NCBI RefSeq assembly: GCF_003148565.1
Contig: NZ_QGGL01000004.1
Coordinates: 1-64,000, forward strand
Source of the DNA: Tumebacillus permanentifrigoris
GTDB lineage: Bacteria; Bacillota; Bacilli; Tumebacillales; Tumebacillaceae
Reading direction: 5' to 3'
DNA length: 64,000 bases
Shown piece by piece: positions 42,358-51,125 of the stretch; within the stretch, counting starts at the first letter, position 1; every line of letters starts with the position of its first letter. Under the pieces are notes generated by a model. It saw only the letters and a list, made by a program, of their open reading frames with translations, made no database searches and was not told the origin of the DNA. The position numbers were made by a program, and so were the translations under genes.

Positions 42358-43185
42358 CTAGTGCACATACCGGCCATGCTTCGGAATGGCGATTTGATCG
42401 AAATCGCGGGCGAGGTTGTCCAACCCGTTTGTCAAAAGGTCGCCCGACATCGGCCGCCCATGTCCCGTGTACGCAACGCTCGGTTTCAAGGCGGCGAGGA
42501 TTTTGACCGACTCCCACGCAGCTTGCCAATCGGGTGTGAAGTACGCAGGCGGGCCATGTAGTTCCTGCTCTTGGGTGAGCACAGCCAGCAGCGACTCCTG
42601 CTTCACCGTGATAAACGCATCGCCCGCGATCAGGACGCGATCCTCCTCACGGAACAGCGAGACATGCCCAGGGGTGTGACCGGGCGTGTGAATCCACTTC
42701 CAACCTGGCAGTTCGGAGATCGTACCATCATCAGGCAGCGCTTGAACGCGGTCTCTCAAGTCGATCGGGTCATCCGGGAAGAGAACCGACAGCCTCGCCA
42801 CCAATCCTCCACCAACGGTAGGATCGGGCGGTGGATACGCAGCCCGCCCGGTCAGATAGGGCAACTCCAAGCGATGCGCGTAGATCGGTACATCACGCCA
42901 CTTCTCCGCCAGCGGGACGATCGCCCCGACGTGATCGAAGTGACCATGCGTGAGGAGGATCGCCTTGGGCGGGCGATTCGCGCCAAAACGCTCCGTAGCC
43001 GCTTCGATGATGCGATCTTCGGAATGCGTCATCCCGGCGTCGATCAGCACCCAGTCGGAGTTCGGACCCGGTGTGCCGATGAATTGCAGGTTGACGATCT
43101 GGGTCGTCAGGTTGTGAATATCAGGGAGCATCACTTGCCCCATTCCGTTGGCCGTGGTGGCTTCGCTGTGCTGTTGGTTTTCCAT
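42358..43185 (-). CDS. Metallo-beta-lactamase-fold hydrolase
   Basis: 275 residues. The metal site HGHFDHVG (HxHxDH), the later GHTPGHVSLF histidine, GDAFI (Asp) and a final GHGRPM complete the MBL set. Near the N-terminus IGTPGPNSDWVLIDAGMTHS is typical of the glyoxalase II/YflN-like group. The substrate is not deducible. GGAGGG precedes the ATG. It is downstream of, and probably independent from, the APC permease. Confidence 0.88.
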   Translation of the reverse strand: MENQQHSEATTANGMGQVMLPDIHNLTTQIVNLQFIGTPGPNSDWVLIDAGMTHSEDRIIEAATERFGANRPPKAILLTHGHFDHVGAIVPLAEKWRDVPIYAHRLELPYLTGRAAYPPPDPTVGGGLVARLSVLFPDDPIDLRDRVQALPDDGTISELPGWKWIHTPGHTPGHVSLFREEDRVLIAGDAFITVKQESLLAVLTQEQELHGPPAYFTPDWQAAWESVKILAALKPSVAYTGHGRPMSGDLLTNGLDNLARDFDQIAIPKHGRYVH

Positions 43186-43231
43186 GGCATTTCCCTCCTC
43201 GCCTTGTTAATGTGCGGCGGCTCGGAGGATT

Positions 43232-44635
43232 CTATGCTGGGTCCTTCCCCAGAACGGAACGATGTCGCGAGTAGGTGAGGTAGACGACCAGACCGATCGC
43301 AAGCCAGATGAAGAAGGCGATCCACGTGATGCGCTCCAATTGGCTCATCAAGTAGAGACAGCAGGCGATGGCGAGTAGCGGCAAGTACGGTACGCCCGGA
43401 CAACGGAATTTACGCGGAAGATCAGGGCGCGTCTTGCGCAGCACCAACACACAGACCGAAACCATCGCAAATGCCGCCAGCGTGCCGATGTTGATCAGCT
43501 CCGCGAGACGATCCAGCGAGATCAGCCCGCCCAAGACGGCGGCCACGATGCCCGAGAACCACGTGGAGCGAACCGGCGTGCCGCGTTTCGCGTCGACTTT
43601 TGAGAACATCTTGGGCAGCAGACCATCGCGCGACATGGAGTAGAAGATACGGGTCTGGCCGAACATCACGACGAGCAAGACGGTGGTCATCCCCAAGATC
43701 GCGCCGACGTCGATGAAGCCCGCTACCCAGTTTTGACCCGCCACTTGCAAGGCCAGCGACACCGGATGATCGACACCCGCAAATTGGGCGAACGGAACGA
43801 TGCCGGTCATGACGAGCGATACGGTGACGTACAGCACGACGCAGATCAGAAGCGAGTAGAGAATGCCACGCGGCAACTGACGACCGGGATCGCGTGTCTC
43901 TTCCGCCGCTGATGACACGATATCGAAACCGATGAAGGCGGTAAACATCACGGCAGCCGACTTGACGATCCCGCCAAACCCAAACGGTGCAAAAGGCTGC
44001 CAGTTTTCTGGGCGCACATACTTGGCTCCGACCAGCACGAACAGCAGGATGACACCGAGCTTGACGATGACCATCAAGTTGTTGATGCGCGCCGATTCGC
44101 GGACACCGCGTGAGAGGAGGAACGTGATCAGGAGGATGATCAGCGCTGCGGACAAGTTGAAGTACGTCGTCGAACCTGGTACTGCGCCAGGGGCAGCAGT
44201 CAAGGCTGTCGGCAGTGAGAATCCGGTCAAGCCCTTGATCAGAGATTGGAAGTACCCAGACCAGCCGACGGCCACTAAACTCAGCGCCAGCGTGTACTCC
44301 AAGACCAGATCCCAGCCGATCATCCATGCGAAAAGTTCCCCGATCGAAGCGTAGGTGTAGGTGTACACAGAGCCTGAGACCGGAATCGTCGAAGCGAACT
44401 CTGCATACGCCAATCCGCACAGCGCACAAGCAAAGCCTGCGACGAGAAAGGAGATGATCAGGGCTGGGCCAGCGGTCAGCGCGCCTTTGCCCGTCAGTAC
44501 GAAGATCCCTGTTCCGATAATCGCCCCGATGCCCATCATCACCAAGTCCCACGTGCCTAGTGATTTTTTCAAAGTACTGCCAGATTGAGCGCCACTAATC
44601 ATGGCATCGATATTTTTCTTACGGAAAAAATTCAT
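43232..44635 (-). CDS. APC-superfamily amino acid permease (CAT/YfnA-like)
   Basis: 467 residues and 12 predicted membrane segments. GIGAIIGTGIFVLTGKGAL in TM1 is the APC consensus with the unwound substrate-binding region, followed by LCGLAYAEFASTIPVSGSVY and GFDIVSSAAEETRDPGRQLP. It belongs to the cationic-amino-acid-transporter-like group; the substrate is uncertain. It has a very good sigma-A promoter at 44676-44704. No T-box or other leader structure is seen in the short 5' UTR. Confidence 0.9.
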   Translation of the reverse strand: MNFFRKKNIDAMISGAQSGSTLKKSLGTWDLVMMGIGAIIGTGIFVLTGKGALTAGPALIISFLVAGFACALCGLAYAEFASTIPVSGSVYTYTYASIGELFAWMIGWDLVLEYTLALSLVAVGWSGYFQSLIKGLTGFSLPTALTAAPGAVPGSTTYFNLSAALIILLITFLLSRGVRESARINNLMVIVKLGVILLFVLVGAKYVRPENWQPFAPFGFGGIVKSAAVMFTAFIGFDIVSSAAEETRDPGRQLPRGILYSLLICVVLYVTVSLVMTGIVPFAQFAGVDHPVSLALQVAGQNWVAGFIDVGAILGMTTVLLVVMFGQTRIFYSMSRDGLLPKMFSKVDAKRGTPVRSTWFSGIVAAVLGGLISLDRLAELINIGTLAAFAMVSVCVLVLRKTRPDLPRKFRCPGVPYLPLLAIACCLYLMSQLERITWIAFFIWLAIGLVVYLTYSRHRSVLGKDPA

Positions 44636-44675
44636 TTTTGCTCGACATCCCTTTCAGACTCATTTGTTTTGTCTG

Positions 44676-44704
44676 ATAATACAAACTTATCGAAGGCATG
44701 TCAA
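44676..44704 (-). promoter_or_regulatory. Sigma-A promoter of the APC permease
   Basis: On the minus strand TTGACA (44699-44704) and TATTAT (44676-44681) with exactly 17 bases between, about 40 bases before the start. Confidence 0.8.
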
Positions 44705-44741
44705 AGCTCGACCGTTTGGTAGATTAGCGTTTTTGTGCAAC

Positions 44742-44770
44742 AAAAAGGCCCTCGTTTCCGAGGGCTTTTT
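44742..44770. terminator. Terminator after ymaF-like gene
   Basis: AAAAAGGCCCTCG and CGAGGGCTTTTT form a compact hairpin just past the stop of the 44772-45137 gene on the minus strand. Confidence 0.85.
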
Positions 44771-44771
44771 C

Positions 44772-45137
44772 CTAACCAATAGGATTGTCGATCAGCGTTG
44801 TCAGGTTAAATACATGGACATGACCGTCGACGAAGGTGGTTACCCCTTTTACAAAATGGATGTGCTTCCCGTTGCCAACAGGAATCGCAGGGCCTGTGAC
44901 GATGCGCAGTAGTCGATGATGATGGTCGAGGAAGTCCGTATTCGTGGTGAGCACGTGTACGTGACTGTCGCCTCGCGGGATCGCTTCCCCGGAAACCCCT
45001 GCAAAGCGATGATTGTGCCGATCATCGCCTTCCTCGGCAAGCTTCGTGCTGCCGAGGAACTCATGGACATGCCGTTGGCGCTTGGTCTTTCTGTGTTTGC
45101 CTTTGTTCGAGAGCCGTTTGATCGATGATTTTTTCAT
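44772..45137 (-). CDS. YmaF-family protein
   Basis: 121 residues, very histidine-rich in a regular pattern: RHVHEFLGSTKLAEEGDDRH, NHRFAGVSGEAIPRGDSHVH, NTDFLDHHHRLLRI, KHIHFVKGVTTFVDGHVHVF. This repeated HxH spacing is typical of YmaF, a family common in Bacillus with no known function; metal binding is a reasonable guess. The first 20 residues are strongly basic (KKSSIKRLSNKGKHRKTKRQ). Monocistronic. Confidence 0.85.
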   Translation of the reverse strand: MKKSSIKRLSNKGKHRKTKRQRHVHEFLGSTKLAEEGDDRHNHRFAGVSGEAIPRGDSHVHVLTTNTDFLDHHHRLLRIVTGPAIPVGNGKHIHFVKGVTTFVDGHVHVFNLTTLIDNPIG

Positions 45138-45220
45138 GGTATCCCTCCCAATCGAGTGAATACCACTTTATTACTTTCGGTGACCGATGGTGTTAAGCAG
45201 GAACCTATTTTGGAGGAATT

Positions 45221-45253
45221 GAAAAAGAAACCCTCAAGCTGTCGAAGGTTTCT
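45221..45253 (-). terminator. Terminator of the SRPBCC gene at 45293
   Basis: GAAACC (45227-45232) and GGTTTC (45247-45252) pair with further inner pairing; TTTTTC follows on the minus strand. Confidence 0.6.
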
Positions 45254-45292
45254 CATCTCGCGTACATCCTCGATTGAATCGATGGGTCTAGC

Positions 45293-45742
45293 TTACCAGC
45301 CGAAGTTCAGCGTCTTCCCGGTTTCAACGTAGGTTTTGATGTTACTCAGAATCATCGGCCAGTGTTCCCGCGAGTTGGCGTAAGACGGGTGATCGGCAGG
45401 CCATTGGTCGTTGAGCAGCGTAAGTTTCGTGCAGTCACCGACAGCTTCCAGCGTGAACGTAACACGAGTTTCCAGCGTTTCGTGGTTTTCGTTGTAGGAC
45501 GGCCCCGGATGCTCCGTGTAACTGAGGACCTGATTGGGCTCGAATGCCAAAATGGTACCGTAAACATGCACCGTCTGCTCTCCGTCAGCACCAGGCCCGA
45601 CATAGGCGTACCGCTCGCCTACTTGGAACGTCGATTGTATGGTCGTGCCAAAGAAAGTTTGCTTGACGCCTTCATCTGATACAAGCGCTTGCCAAACATC
45701 CTCCGGGTTTGCTCCAATGTAATAGTGGTAGGTCAAATCCAC
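45293..45742 (-). CDS. SRPBCC/AHSA1-domain protein
   Basis: 149 residues from the GTG at 45742, chosen because AGGAGG lies 7 bases upstream; the frame before it lacks a ribosome site. The START-like fold shows DLTYHYYIGANPEDVWQALV, TTIQSTFQVGERYAYVGPG and HETLETRVTFTLEAVGDCTK, ending NIKTYVETGKTLNFGW. AHSA1-type proteins bind hydrophobic ligands or stimulate Hsp90 in eukaryotes; bacterial members are mostly uncharacterised. A second SRPBCC protein lies at 49582. Confidence 0.85.
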   Translation of the reverse strand: MDLTYHYYIGANPEDVWQALVSDEGVKQTFFGTTIQSTFQVGERYAYVGPGADGEQTVHVYGTILAFEPNQVLSYTEHPGPSYNENHETLETRVTFTLEAVGDCTKLTLLNDQWPADHPSYANSREHWPMILSNIKTYVETGKTLNFGW

Positions 45743-45908
45743 GGCTATTCCTCCTGAGTATCGCTGTACTTGCAATTGATCGTTTCAATCGCTACTCTGA
45801 TTATAAGTATTCTAAGTTGATATGTCTTGTAAAAAATCGAGAAACCTTGCGAGGTATGGTGTTCGAAGAGATAGCCGATCACAGTTTGAAGAAAAAAGAG
45901 GTGCTGAG

Positions 45909-46457
45909 ATGACCATTTATGTAGGGTTTCTACGTGGAATCAATGTCGGTGGGAACAACAAAATCAAGATGGCCGACTTGAAACATATGCTCGAATCGCT
46001 CGGCTTCACCCGTGTGCAAACATATATCCAGAGCGGCAACGTGGTGTTCGAAGCGGAGGAAGCCGGAGAGCAACTCCTGCAAGCGCAAATCGAGGCTGAA
46101 ATCAGCAAGGTATTCGGTATGTCGATCTCGGTGATGTTGAGAACCGCCGAAGAATTGGAGCACATCATCGAAACCTGCCCGTTCTCTCCAGACTCTTTGT
46201 CCGCAGGTGAAAGCATCCACCTCACGCTATTAAAAGACGCCCCTTCACGAGAAGAACTGGACAAGTTGCCGGACGTGGCACAGGGCAATGATGAATACTT
46301 TTTGGAGGGTCGCGAGCTCTACCTGATGCTGCGCCAGAGCATCCTCGATTCCAAGTTGCCGAAAAAGTATCAAAAGCTGAGTCCCCAGACGTCTCGTAAT
46401 TGGAAGACGATCATGAAACTCTACGCGATGGTACAGGCGATGGAACCGCGTGGGTGA
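45909..46457 (+). CDS. DUF1697-family protein
   Basis: 182 residues from the ATG at 45909, with AGAGGTG upstream. It starts MTIYVGFLRGINVGGNNKIK and contains KMADLKHMLESLGFTRVQTY, IQSGNVVFE and the C-terminal KLSPQTSRNWKTIMKLYAMV, the classic DUF1697 (YP-type) signature ending in the R(N/D)W segment. Function unknown. A terminator follows. Confidence 0.9.
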   Translation: MTIYVGFLRGINVGGNNKIKMADLKHMLESLGFTRVQTYIQSGNVVFEAEEAGEQLLQAQIEAEISKVFGMSISVMLRTAEELEHIIETCPFSPDSLSAGESIHLTLLKDAPSREELDKLPDVAQGNDEYFLEGRELYLMLRQSILDSKLPKKYQKLSPQTSRNWKTIMKLYAMVQAMEPRG

Positions 46458-46501
46458 CACCCTTAGAGATGGACGATCGCTTGTAAATCTGTAAACTACT
46501 C

Positions 46502-46531
46502 AAAAAAGCGACCCTTGTCAGGTCGCTTTTT
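46502..46531. terminator. Bidirectional terminator between DUF1697 and LysE genes
   Basis: AAAAAAGCGACC and GGTCGCTTTTT around a 7-base loop. Confidence 0.85.
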
Positions 46532-46549
46532 CCTATTGCTCCGATCAGC

Positions 46550-47176
46550 TTACCGTTCCTGCAACGCTACTTTCAAGCCGAGCCCGATGTAGATCGTACC
46601 TACGATCTTGCCACTCCAACGAGCGAGCCAAGAGACGCGCTTGACCAGCCTGCCGAGCAGTCGCATGCTCATGGCGATGCTGGTGGTGTAGATGACGCCG
46701 AGCACGACGAAAAGCAAGCCGAGGAGTAGAAACTGGACAACGGACGCCCCGCGTTCTGGATGAACGAATTGCGGGAGAAATGCGAGGAAGAACAGCGCTG
46801 TCTTGGGATTGAGTACTTCCGTTACGATGGCTTGCCCGTAGGCTTTGAGCGGTGACACCTGTTCAACTTGCGGAAGTTGCGGGTCAGTTGGTTTTTCCAA
46901 CAGGGCGCGGATGCCCAAGTAGAGCAAGTACGCGACCCCTGCGAACTTGACAAAATTGAAGGCGACTGCGGAAGTCATCAAGATCGCGGATAGCCCGACA
47001 GCAGCAAAGATCGTATGGATAAAATCCCCCGTTGCGATGCCCAGCCCCGCCATCACGCCCGCTTTTCGCCCGCCCTGTACGGTACGAGTGGCCGTCAAGA
47101 GTACAGCCGGACCTGGGATTAGAAACAGGCCCAGTACCACGACGATGAACGTGCCCAAGGTAGAGAGTTCGAACAT
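46550..47176 (-). CDS. LysE/RhtB-family amino acid exporter
   Basis: 208 residues with six hydrophobic segments. FIVVVLGLFLIPGPAVLLTA carries the conserved GP(A/G) of LysE TM1, then GGRKAGVMAGLGIATGDFIH and VTEVLNPKTALFFLAFLPQF, both diagnostic. It exports amino acids such as threonine, homoserine or lysine; which one cannot be read from the sequence. A 210-base gap without features separates it from the fic gene. Confidence 0.9.
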   Translation of the reverse strand: MFELSTLGTFIVVVLGLFLIPGPAVLLTATRTVQGGRKAGVMAGLGIATGDFIHTIFAAVGLSAILMTSAVAFNFVKFAGVAYLLYLGIRALLEKPTDPQLPQVEQVSPLKAYGQAIVTEVLNPKTALFFLAFLPQFVHPERGASVVQFLLLGLLFVVLGVIYTTSIAMSMRLLGRLVKRVSWLARWSGKIVGTIYIGLGLKVALQER

Positions 47177-47387
47177 TGGCTTCCCCTCCAGTTTTTCGTG
47201 CGGTTAGAAGTGCGTAGGAATCAATTCTACTCGCAGACCAGCGATCCTGCACGCTCGACCTCGCTCTTTTGTATTCATTTAAAATCTACGTTAAGCTCTA
47301 GAATTCAAGCTTGTTAATTGGCTCCGTCCCGACGAGTGGTCGATTATCGCTGAAAAGGATGAGCCTAGGAATTCCTTACTCCCACCG

Positions 47388-48437
47388 TTATTTCAACTTC
47401 CGCCATCTCGCATTACGCCCTAGTTCCACACACTCGATAACTCCCTGTTGGCTCAGTTGGCTCAGCGTTCTCGTTACTGTCGGTCGTGCGATTCCGGGGC
47501 ACCGGTCCAACAAATCTGCTATGGTAAAGTCTGCAATAAAGCTGTCAACTACAGACTCGATCTTCTTTTTCTTCCACCCACGACTTCTTGTGGAGATCGT
47601 ACCCACGTGTTCATCAAATTTTTGATAGGCCCGCAGGACGATTGTTAGATAGTACTCTAGCCATGGAGCCACATCGTGCTCTCCATCATGCCAACCTTGC
47701 GAGGACTGCTGTAATGTTTTATAGTACTGCTCCTTTAATTGCTCGACCAATTTTTCCAAACTGATGTAGCGACCTACTTCAAATCCTCCAAGGTACAGTA
47801 CCCACAATGTCAGTAAACGTGCCATACGTCCGTTTCCATCTGAAAATGGATGAACAGACAAAAAGTCCAAGACAAACAATGCATCTAGAACGAGTGATGG
47901 GACTTGTCCCTTATCTTTTTTCTCCAGATAGAGTTGGCATAGCTCCTCCATTGCGTCTTGCGTTTTCCAAGCTGGTACAGGAATAAATCGAACTACCTGT
48001 TCACCAGATGGCAACGTTTCACGAATAAAGTTATCTACAGATTTCCAATTCCCTCCGGTTCCAGTGGAAAGTGCCATCATAGTTCTATGAACTTGTTGGA
48101 TGATATGAGGTTTAATAGGCATATGTGTTGCAGATGCATGTATAAGTTCTAGGCAATCCCGATAGCCCGCAATTTCTGCTTCATCACGGTTCCGTGGTTC
48201 GACCTTCTCCTTAACTAGCAAAGAAATTCTCTTATCCTCCGCAAAAATACCCTCAATTCGGTTAGAGGATTCCACACTTTGAATTTTAGCAACTTGCAAA
48301 AGAGCGTCTAACAGCTCTGGGGATTGATGTTTGTAAAGTTCTTGCTTCCCCTTGTATTCATTGATCCTGTTTAGCAGATTAACGACGGGTAAGTTATAGC
48401 TGATCTTCTCAATCTTATCATCCCGGAATGACATCAT
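47388..48437 (-). CDS. Fic-domain protein (class II) with C-terminal winged helix
   Basis: 349 residues. An N-terminal inhibitory helix carries SNRIEG (S58...E62-G63), matching the (S/T)xxxE(G/N) motif of self-inhibited class II Fic proteins. The catalytic loop HPFSDGNGRMAR (196-207) matches HPFx(D/E)GNGRxxR fully, so it should be an active AMP- (or NMP-) transferase. The C-terminal part (CPGIARPTVTRTLSQLSQQG) is a winged helix-turn-helix. AAGGGGG precedes the ATG. Composition is AT-richer than its neighbours, hinting at transfer. It has no separate antitoxin gene, consistent with the built-in inhibitor. Confidence 0.9.
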   Translation of the reverse strand: MMSFRDDKIEKISYNLPVVNLLNRINEYKGKQELYKHQSPELLDALLQVAKIQSVESSNRIEGIFAEDKRISLLVKEKVEPRNRDEAEIAGYRDCLELIHASATHMPIKPHIIQQVHRTMMALSTGTGGNWKSVDNFIRETLPSGEQVVRFIPVPAWKTQDAMEELCQLYLEKKDKGQVPSLVLDALFVLDFLSVHPFSDGNGRMARLLTLWVLYLGGFEVGRYISLEKLVEQLKEQYYKTLQQSSQGWHDGEHDVAPWLEYYLTIVLRAYQKFDEHVGTISTRSRGWKKKKIESVVDSFIADFTIADLLDRCPGIARPTVTRTLSQLSQQGVIECVELGRNARWRKLK

Positions 48438-48672
48438 AAAATCGCCCCCTTATCTATATCATTATACAATCTCATGATATATATAACCAGATCGATTTGT
48501 ACGATTGCCACATTACTCCTCTCGCCCGCATACTGGATGCAGTGGTCTGAATATGGAAGCTGTGCATTCTTCAAAATTGTGTTTCGCCTCGTGCCAATAA
48601 CATTTCGCGAATGCGTTCCGTGTCAGCCTCTGCTTGCCTCACACTGCCCGTGATGGAAGAAAGTGAACATAC

Positions 48673-48704
48673 GAAAGGGCCCGAATCAAAAGTTTCGAGC
48701 CCTT
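48673..48704 (-). terminator. Terminator of the 48710-49141 gene
   Basis: On the minus strand AAGGGCTCGAAAC pairs with GATTCGGGCCCTTT through a near-perfect stem, 6 bases past the stop. Confidence 0.65.
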
Positions 48705-48709
48705 CTCAT

Positions 48710-49141
48710 CTATCTCAAGATTTTTGTACCCGTCCATTTCTTGGATGGGTCTGGGGCCGTATTGCCATAGCTCCAATTTCCATCAAATACATCGCCATTT
48801 GCGTTAAATCTAAATTCGATCCTACCTGCATTGTCCCGATCGCCTGCTGGATACAGTCTCCTCCAATGACCGACCATCGTGGTGCCATGCATCGCACCCA
48901 TGATTTCGCCGTGACTAGTTCCTGCTTGATACGTACCTAGAACAGTAATCCGATCTTCAAGCAGTCTCAGGTTCATAGGCCCATAGTTTGTTTGCCAGTC
49001 TCCGCCTATGCTCCATACCCGATGTAACGGTTGATACGGATAACCGTGACTCGCGTAAGTTGGATGCTGGTAGCGTACAACGGGTGCGTAATACATCCAG
49101 TCTTGCCAAGTCACAAACCCATGTTGTTGACGTCTGGTCAT
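48710..49141 (-). CDS. Uncharacterised beta-rich protein
   Basis: 143 residues, no signal peptide. The second half is a regular pattern of short strands and glycine turns: GGDWQTNYGPMNLRLLEDRI, VLGTYQAGTSHGEIMGAMHG, VGHWRR and GDVFDGNWSYGN, ending KKWTGTKI. This G-x-W-x-T-N-Y-G and later F-x-G-x-W repetition occurs in a family of small bacterial proteins of unknown role, probably a beta-barrel. A G-rich ribosome site precedes the ATG. Monocistronic. Confidence 0.6.
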   Translation of the reverse strand: MTRRQQHGFVTWQDWMYYAPVVRYQHPTYASHGYPYQPLHRVWSIGGDWQTNYGPMNLRLLEDRITVLGTYQAGTSHGEIMGAMHGTTMVGHWRRLYPAGDRDNAGRIEFRFNANGDVFDGNWSYGNTAPDPSKKWTGTKILR

Positions 49142-49328
49142 GTAGGAATGTCCCCCCCCTGCGTAAGCTTTTCGTGTACTTTATTTTATTCCTCGGATCG
49201 GGCTTAGGTGCGTGTCCCTTGTTGCCTTCGCCTTGGTGGAGTGCCCCTCGTTCAACTGCCCCTTTCCTTTAATTGGCATTGGTAGTACTATGTTAACTAA
49301 CAACAACTGGAAGGGAGCTAGTATTTAT

Positions 49329-49517
49329 ATGGCATTAGAAATGAGAAACGAATGTGAGCGTTGTCATTCATCCATTGAGGATCAGTCTGAAGCTTTTATA
49401 TGTGTATTTGAATGTACATTCTGCTCACCATGCACAGAAGAAATGAGTCACATCTGCCCAAATTGTGGAGGAGAACTCGTAAGAAGACCCAAGAGACCCA
49501 AAATTGTCCGTTCATGA
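49329..49517 (+). CDS. DUF1272 zinc-ribbon-like small protein
   Basis: 62 residues from the ATG at 49329 (GGAAGGGAGC upstream). It begins [20 protein letters not shown] and has CxxC (ECERCHS), CxFCSPC and CPNCGGEL, so eight cysteines form two metal sites. This is the DUF1272 pattern (starts with ...CExCxxxL..., ends ...[12 protein letters not shown]). Function unknown. It is followed 64 bases later by an SRPBCC protein, possibly co-transcribed. Confidence 0.85.
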   Translation: MALEMRNECERCHSSIEDQSEAFICVFECTFCSPCTEEMSHICPNCGGELVRRPKRPKIVRS

Positions 49518-49581
49518 TGAATCAAACAGGGACGAGCATGAGCCTTGCACGACCGATAATATGGATATGGAGGAGCTCTCT

Positions 49582-50049
49582 ATGAAGCCCATTACGATAC
49601 CTAACCTTTCAACAAGACCGTTTATTCTGACGGTTGAGCGCATGATGGATGCCCCTGCCGATGTGCTGTTCCGAGCATGGACCAAACAGTTCGACCGCTG
49701 GTTTGCGGCACCTGGAACGTTGTTAATGACGGGAGAAGTCAACACGGTCTTCTTTTTTGAGACCGTCTACAAACCCGATACGGAAAGTGAGGCACAGCGT
49801 CATCCCCATTACGGACGATTTCTGAGGCTTGAACAAGATCGTGCAGTTGAAATGACTTGGGTTACAGGGGCCGGGGGAACCAAGGGAGCGGAGACCGTTG
49901 TTACGGTTGAACTGGAGCCTCAAGGCAGCGGTACTCGGCTGCGACTTACGCACGCAGGGTTTCCAGATGAGGATTCGAGGAACCGCCACGAACAAGCGTG
50001 GCCGCTCGTGCTTGAGCAACTCGACAAGCAGATGATGAAAAGTAGGTAA
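49582..50049 (+). CDS. SRPBCC/AHSA1-domain protein
   Basis: 155 residues from the ATG at 49582, chosen for GGAGGAG just upstream; earlier in-frame ATGs have no ribosome site. [40 protein letters not shown] and the C-terminal [20 protein letters not shown] are characteristic of the AHSA1-like domain. Small-molecule binding is likely, the ligand is unknown. It is distinct in sequence from the 45293 SRPBCC protein. Confidence 0.85.
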   Translation: MKPITIPNLSTRPFILTVERMMDAPADVLFRAWTKQFDRWFAAPGTLLMTGEVNTVFFFETVYKPDTESEAQRHPHYGRFLRLEQDRAVEMTWVTGAGGTKGAETVVTVELEPQGSGTRLRLTHAGFPDEDSRNRHEQAWPLVLEQLDKQMMKSR

Positions 50050-50067
50050 GGGGTGTTCGTAGCTAGC

Positions 50068-50105
50068 AATCCCCGCCACCGTCACGGAGGCGGGGATTCT
50101 TTTTC
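50068..50105 (+). terminator. Terminator of the SRPBCC gene
   Basis: AATCCCCGCC and GGCGGGGATT with a GC-rich loop, then CTTTTTC. Confidence 0.85.
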
Positions 50106-50145
50106 GAGAACGAGGTAGGATGATCCTGAATGAGCCCTACTCAGA

Positions 50146-50733
50146 CTAGTCCGTATCCGCTTCGCTCAGAAGTAGAGATAACAGGCGTATTTCCTCTCGC
50201 AGGTCGCTGTGAGTATGCTCCATATACCCGTCAACTGTTTGTGTAACGGGAAAATGCCGATTATACGTAACGTAATGATAAAGTTTCAAAAAACTCTGGA
50301 GTGGAAATTCGTGATGATTCCAAGTGCTTTGGTAGCCAATGACTCCCGTCGTTCTGATCAGTAGACGAATCGCAGAAACTACCACATGTATCAAATCATT
50401 TTTGGGGACAATCGCGTCAATAGGAACCTGCCTCTCCCCACCCATATCGACAACCGATTCGTCGGGGAATACGTCAATTTTGATTCTAACGTGCTCCTCG
50501 TCTCTCAACTCCAACATCCATCGAGCAACTGTGGGTTCGCCATACCAATTGAAATAAAACGGTTTCGTACGATCGCCATCATCCCTCCCGCCAGATATCA
50601 AATGCAACAAACCCGCCAACAAATCCCTCAATGCATCCGAGATATAGCTGGCGTCAAAGTAAAATTTCTGTTCTTCGACCTCCAGACTCACATCAGCCCA
50701 GCCAATTCCACTCAATACATAGGTAAACTTCAT
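50146..50733 (-). CDS. Uncharacterised protein
   Basis: 195 residues from the ATG at 50733, with GGGGGGAT upstream. It begins MKFTYVLSGIGWADVSLEVE, then SDALRDLLAGLLHLISGGRD and FYFNWYGEPTVARWMLELRD, a beta-sandwich-like pattern followed by helices. This plan resembles small immunity-type proteins seen in Bacillota, but no specific family was recognised. It stands alone and its composition is near the genome average. Confidence 0.5.
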   Translation of the reverse strand: MKFTYVLSGIGWADVSLEVEEQKFYFDASYISDALRDLLAGLLHLISGGRDDGDRTKPFYFNWYGEPTVARWMLELRDEEHVRIKIDVFPDESVVDMGGERQVPIDAIVPKNDLIHVVVSAIRLLIRTTGVIGYQSTWNHHEFPLQSFLKLYHYVTYNRHFPVTQTVDGYMEHTHSDLREEIRLLSLLLSEADTD

Positions 50734-50849
50734 CAAGCTATCCCCCCTCTAGTACGCTCACATTTCGCTGACTATTTATGTTCTGTTCCTCTTTATGGGT
50801 TCCTGCTGCCCTTCATAGACAACTAATCAAATGGTAACTCTCACTACCG

Positions 50850-50972
50850 CACTTGGACGTCCTCCCCATACTGAACGAGGTTGCCAACGCAGCGGTCTTC
50901 ATGGCCTCCGATCGGGCCAGCGCGATGACCGGCACCCTCGCGAACCTGACCTGCGGCTCCATCATGGACTGA
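50850..50972 (+). pseudogene. 3' remnant of a short-chain dehydrogenase (SDR) gene
   Basis: An in-frame stretch ending in TGA at 50970 reads LPILNEVANAAVFMASDRAS and AMTGTLANLTCGSIMD, the conserved last 40 residues of SDR oxidoreductases (EVANAAVFLASDxASxxTG). No Rossmann start or catalytic YxxxK lies upstream; the preceding sequence belongs to the promoter side of the 50146 gene. So only the tail of a lost dehydrogenase gene remains, together with its terminator-like hairpin at 51016-51048. Confidence 0.65.
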
Positions 50973-51015
50973 TCCCCGAACCCCGATAGGACTGCCTACC
51001 AACAACATCCTGTGC

Positions 51016-51048
51016 AATCCTCGCCACCGCTCAGTGCCGGGGATATTT
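51016..51048 (+). terminator. Terminator-like hairpin after the SDR remnant
   Basis: ATCCTCGCCA and TGCCGGGGAT form an imperfect stem followed by ATTTTTAG. Confidence 0.5.
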
Positions 51049-51125
51049 TTAGGTAACAGTGGTACAATTATTCAGAACGTACATAACAAAAACCTATCTA
51101 GAAAAGGAAAGGAGATCCGATAAAA

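Noticed and set aside
43232-44740. T-box or amino-acid leader in front of the APC permease
   Set aside because: The 5' UTR between the good promoter and the start is too short and has no T-box sequence.
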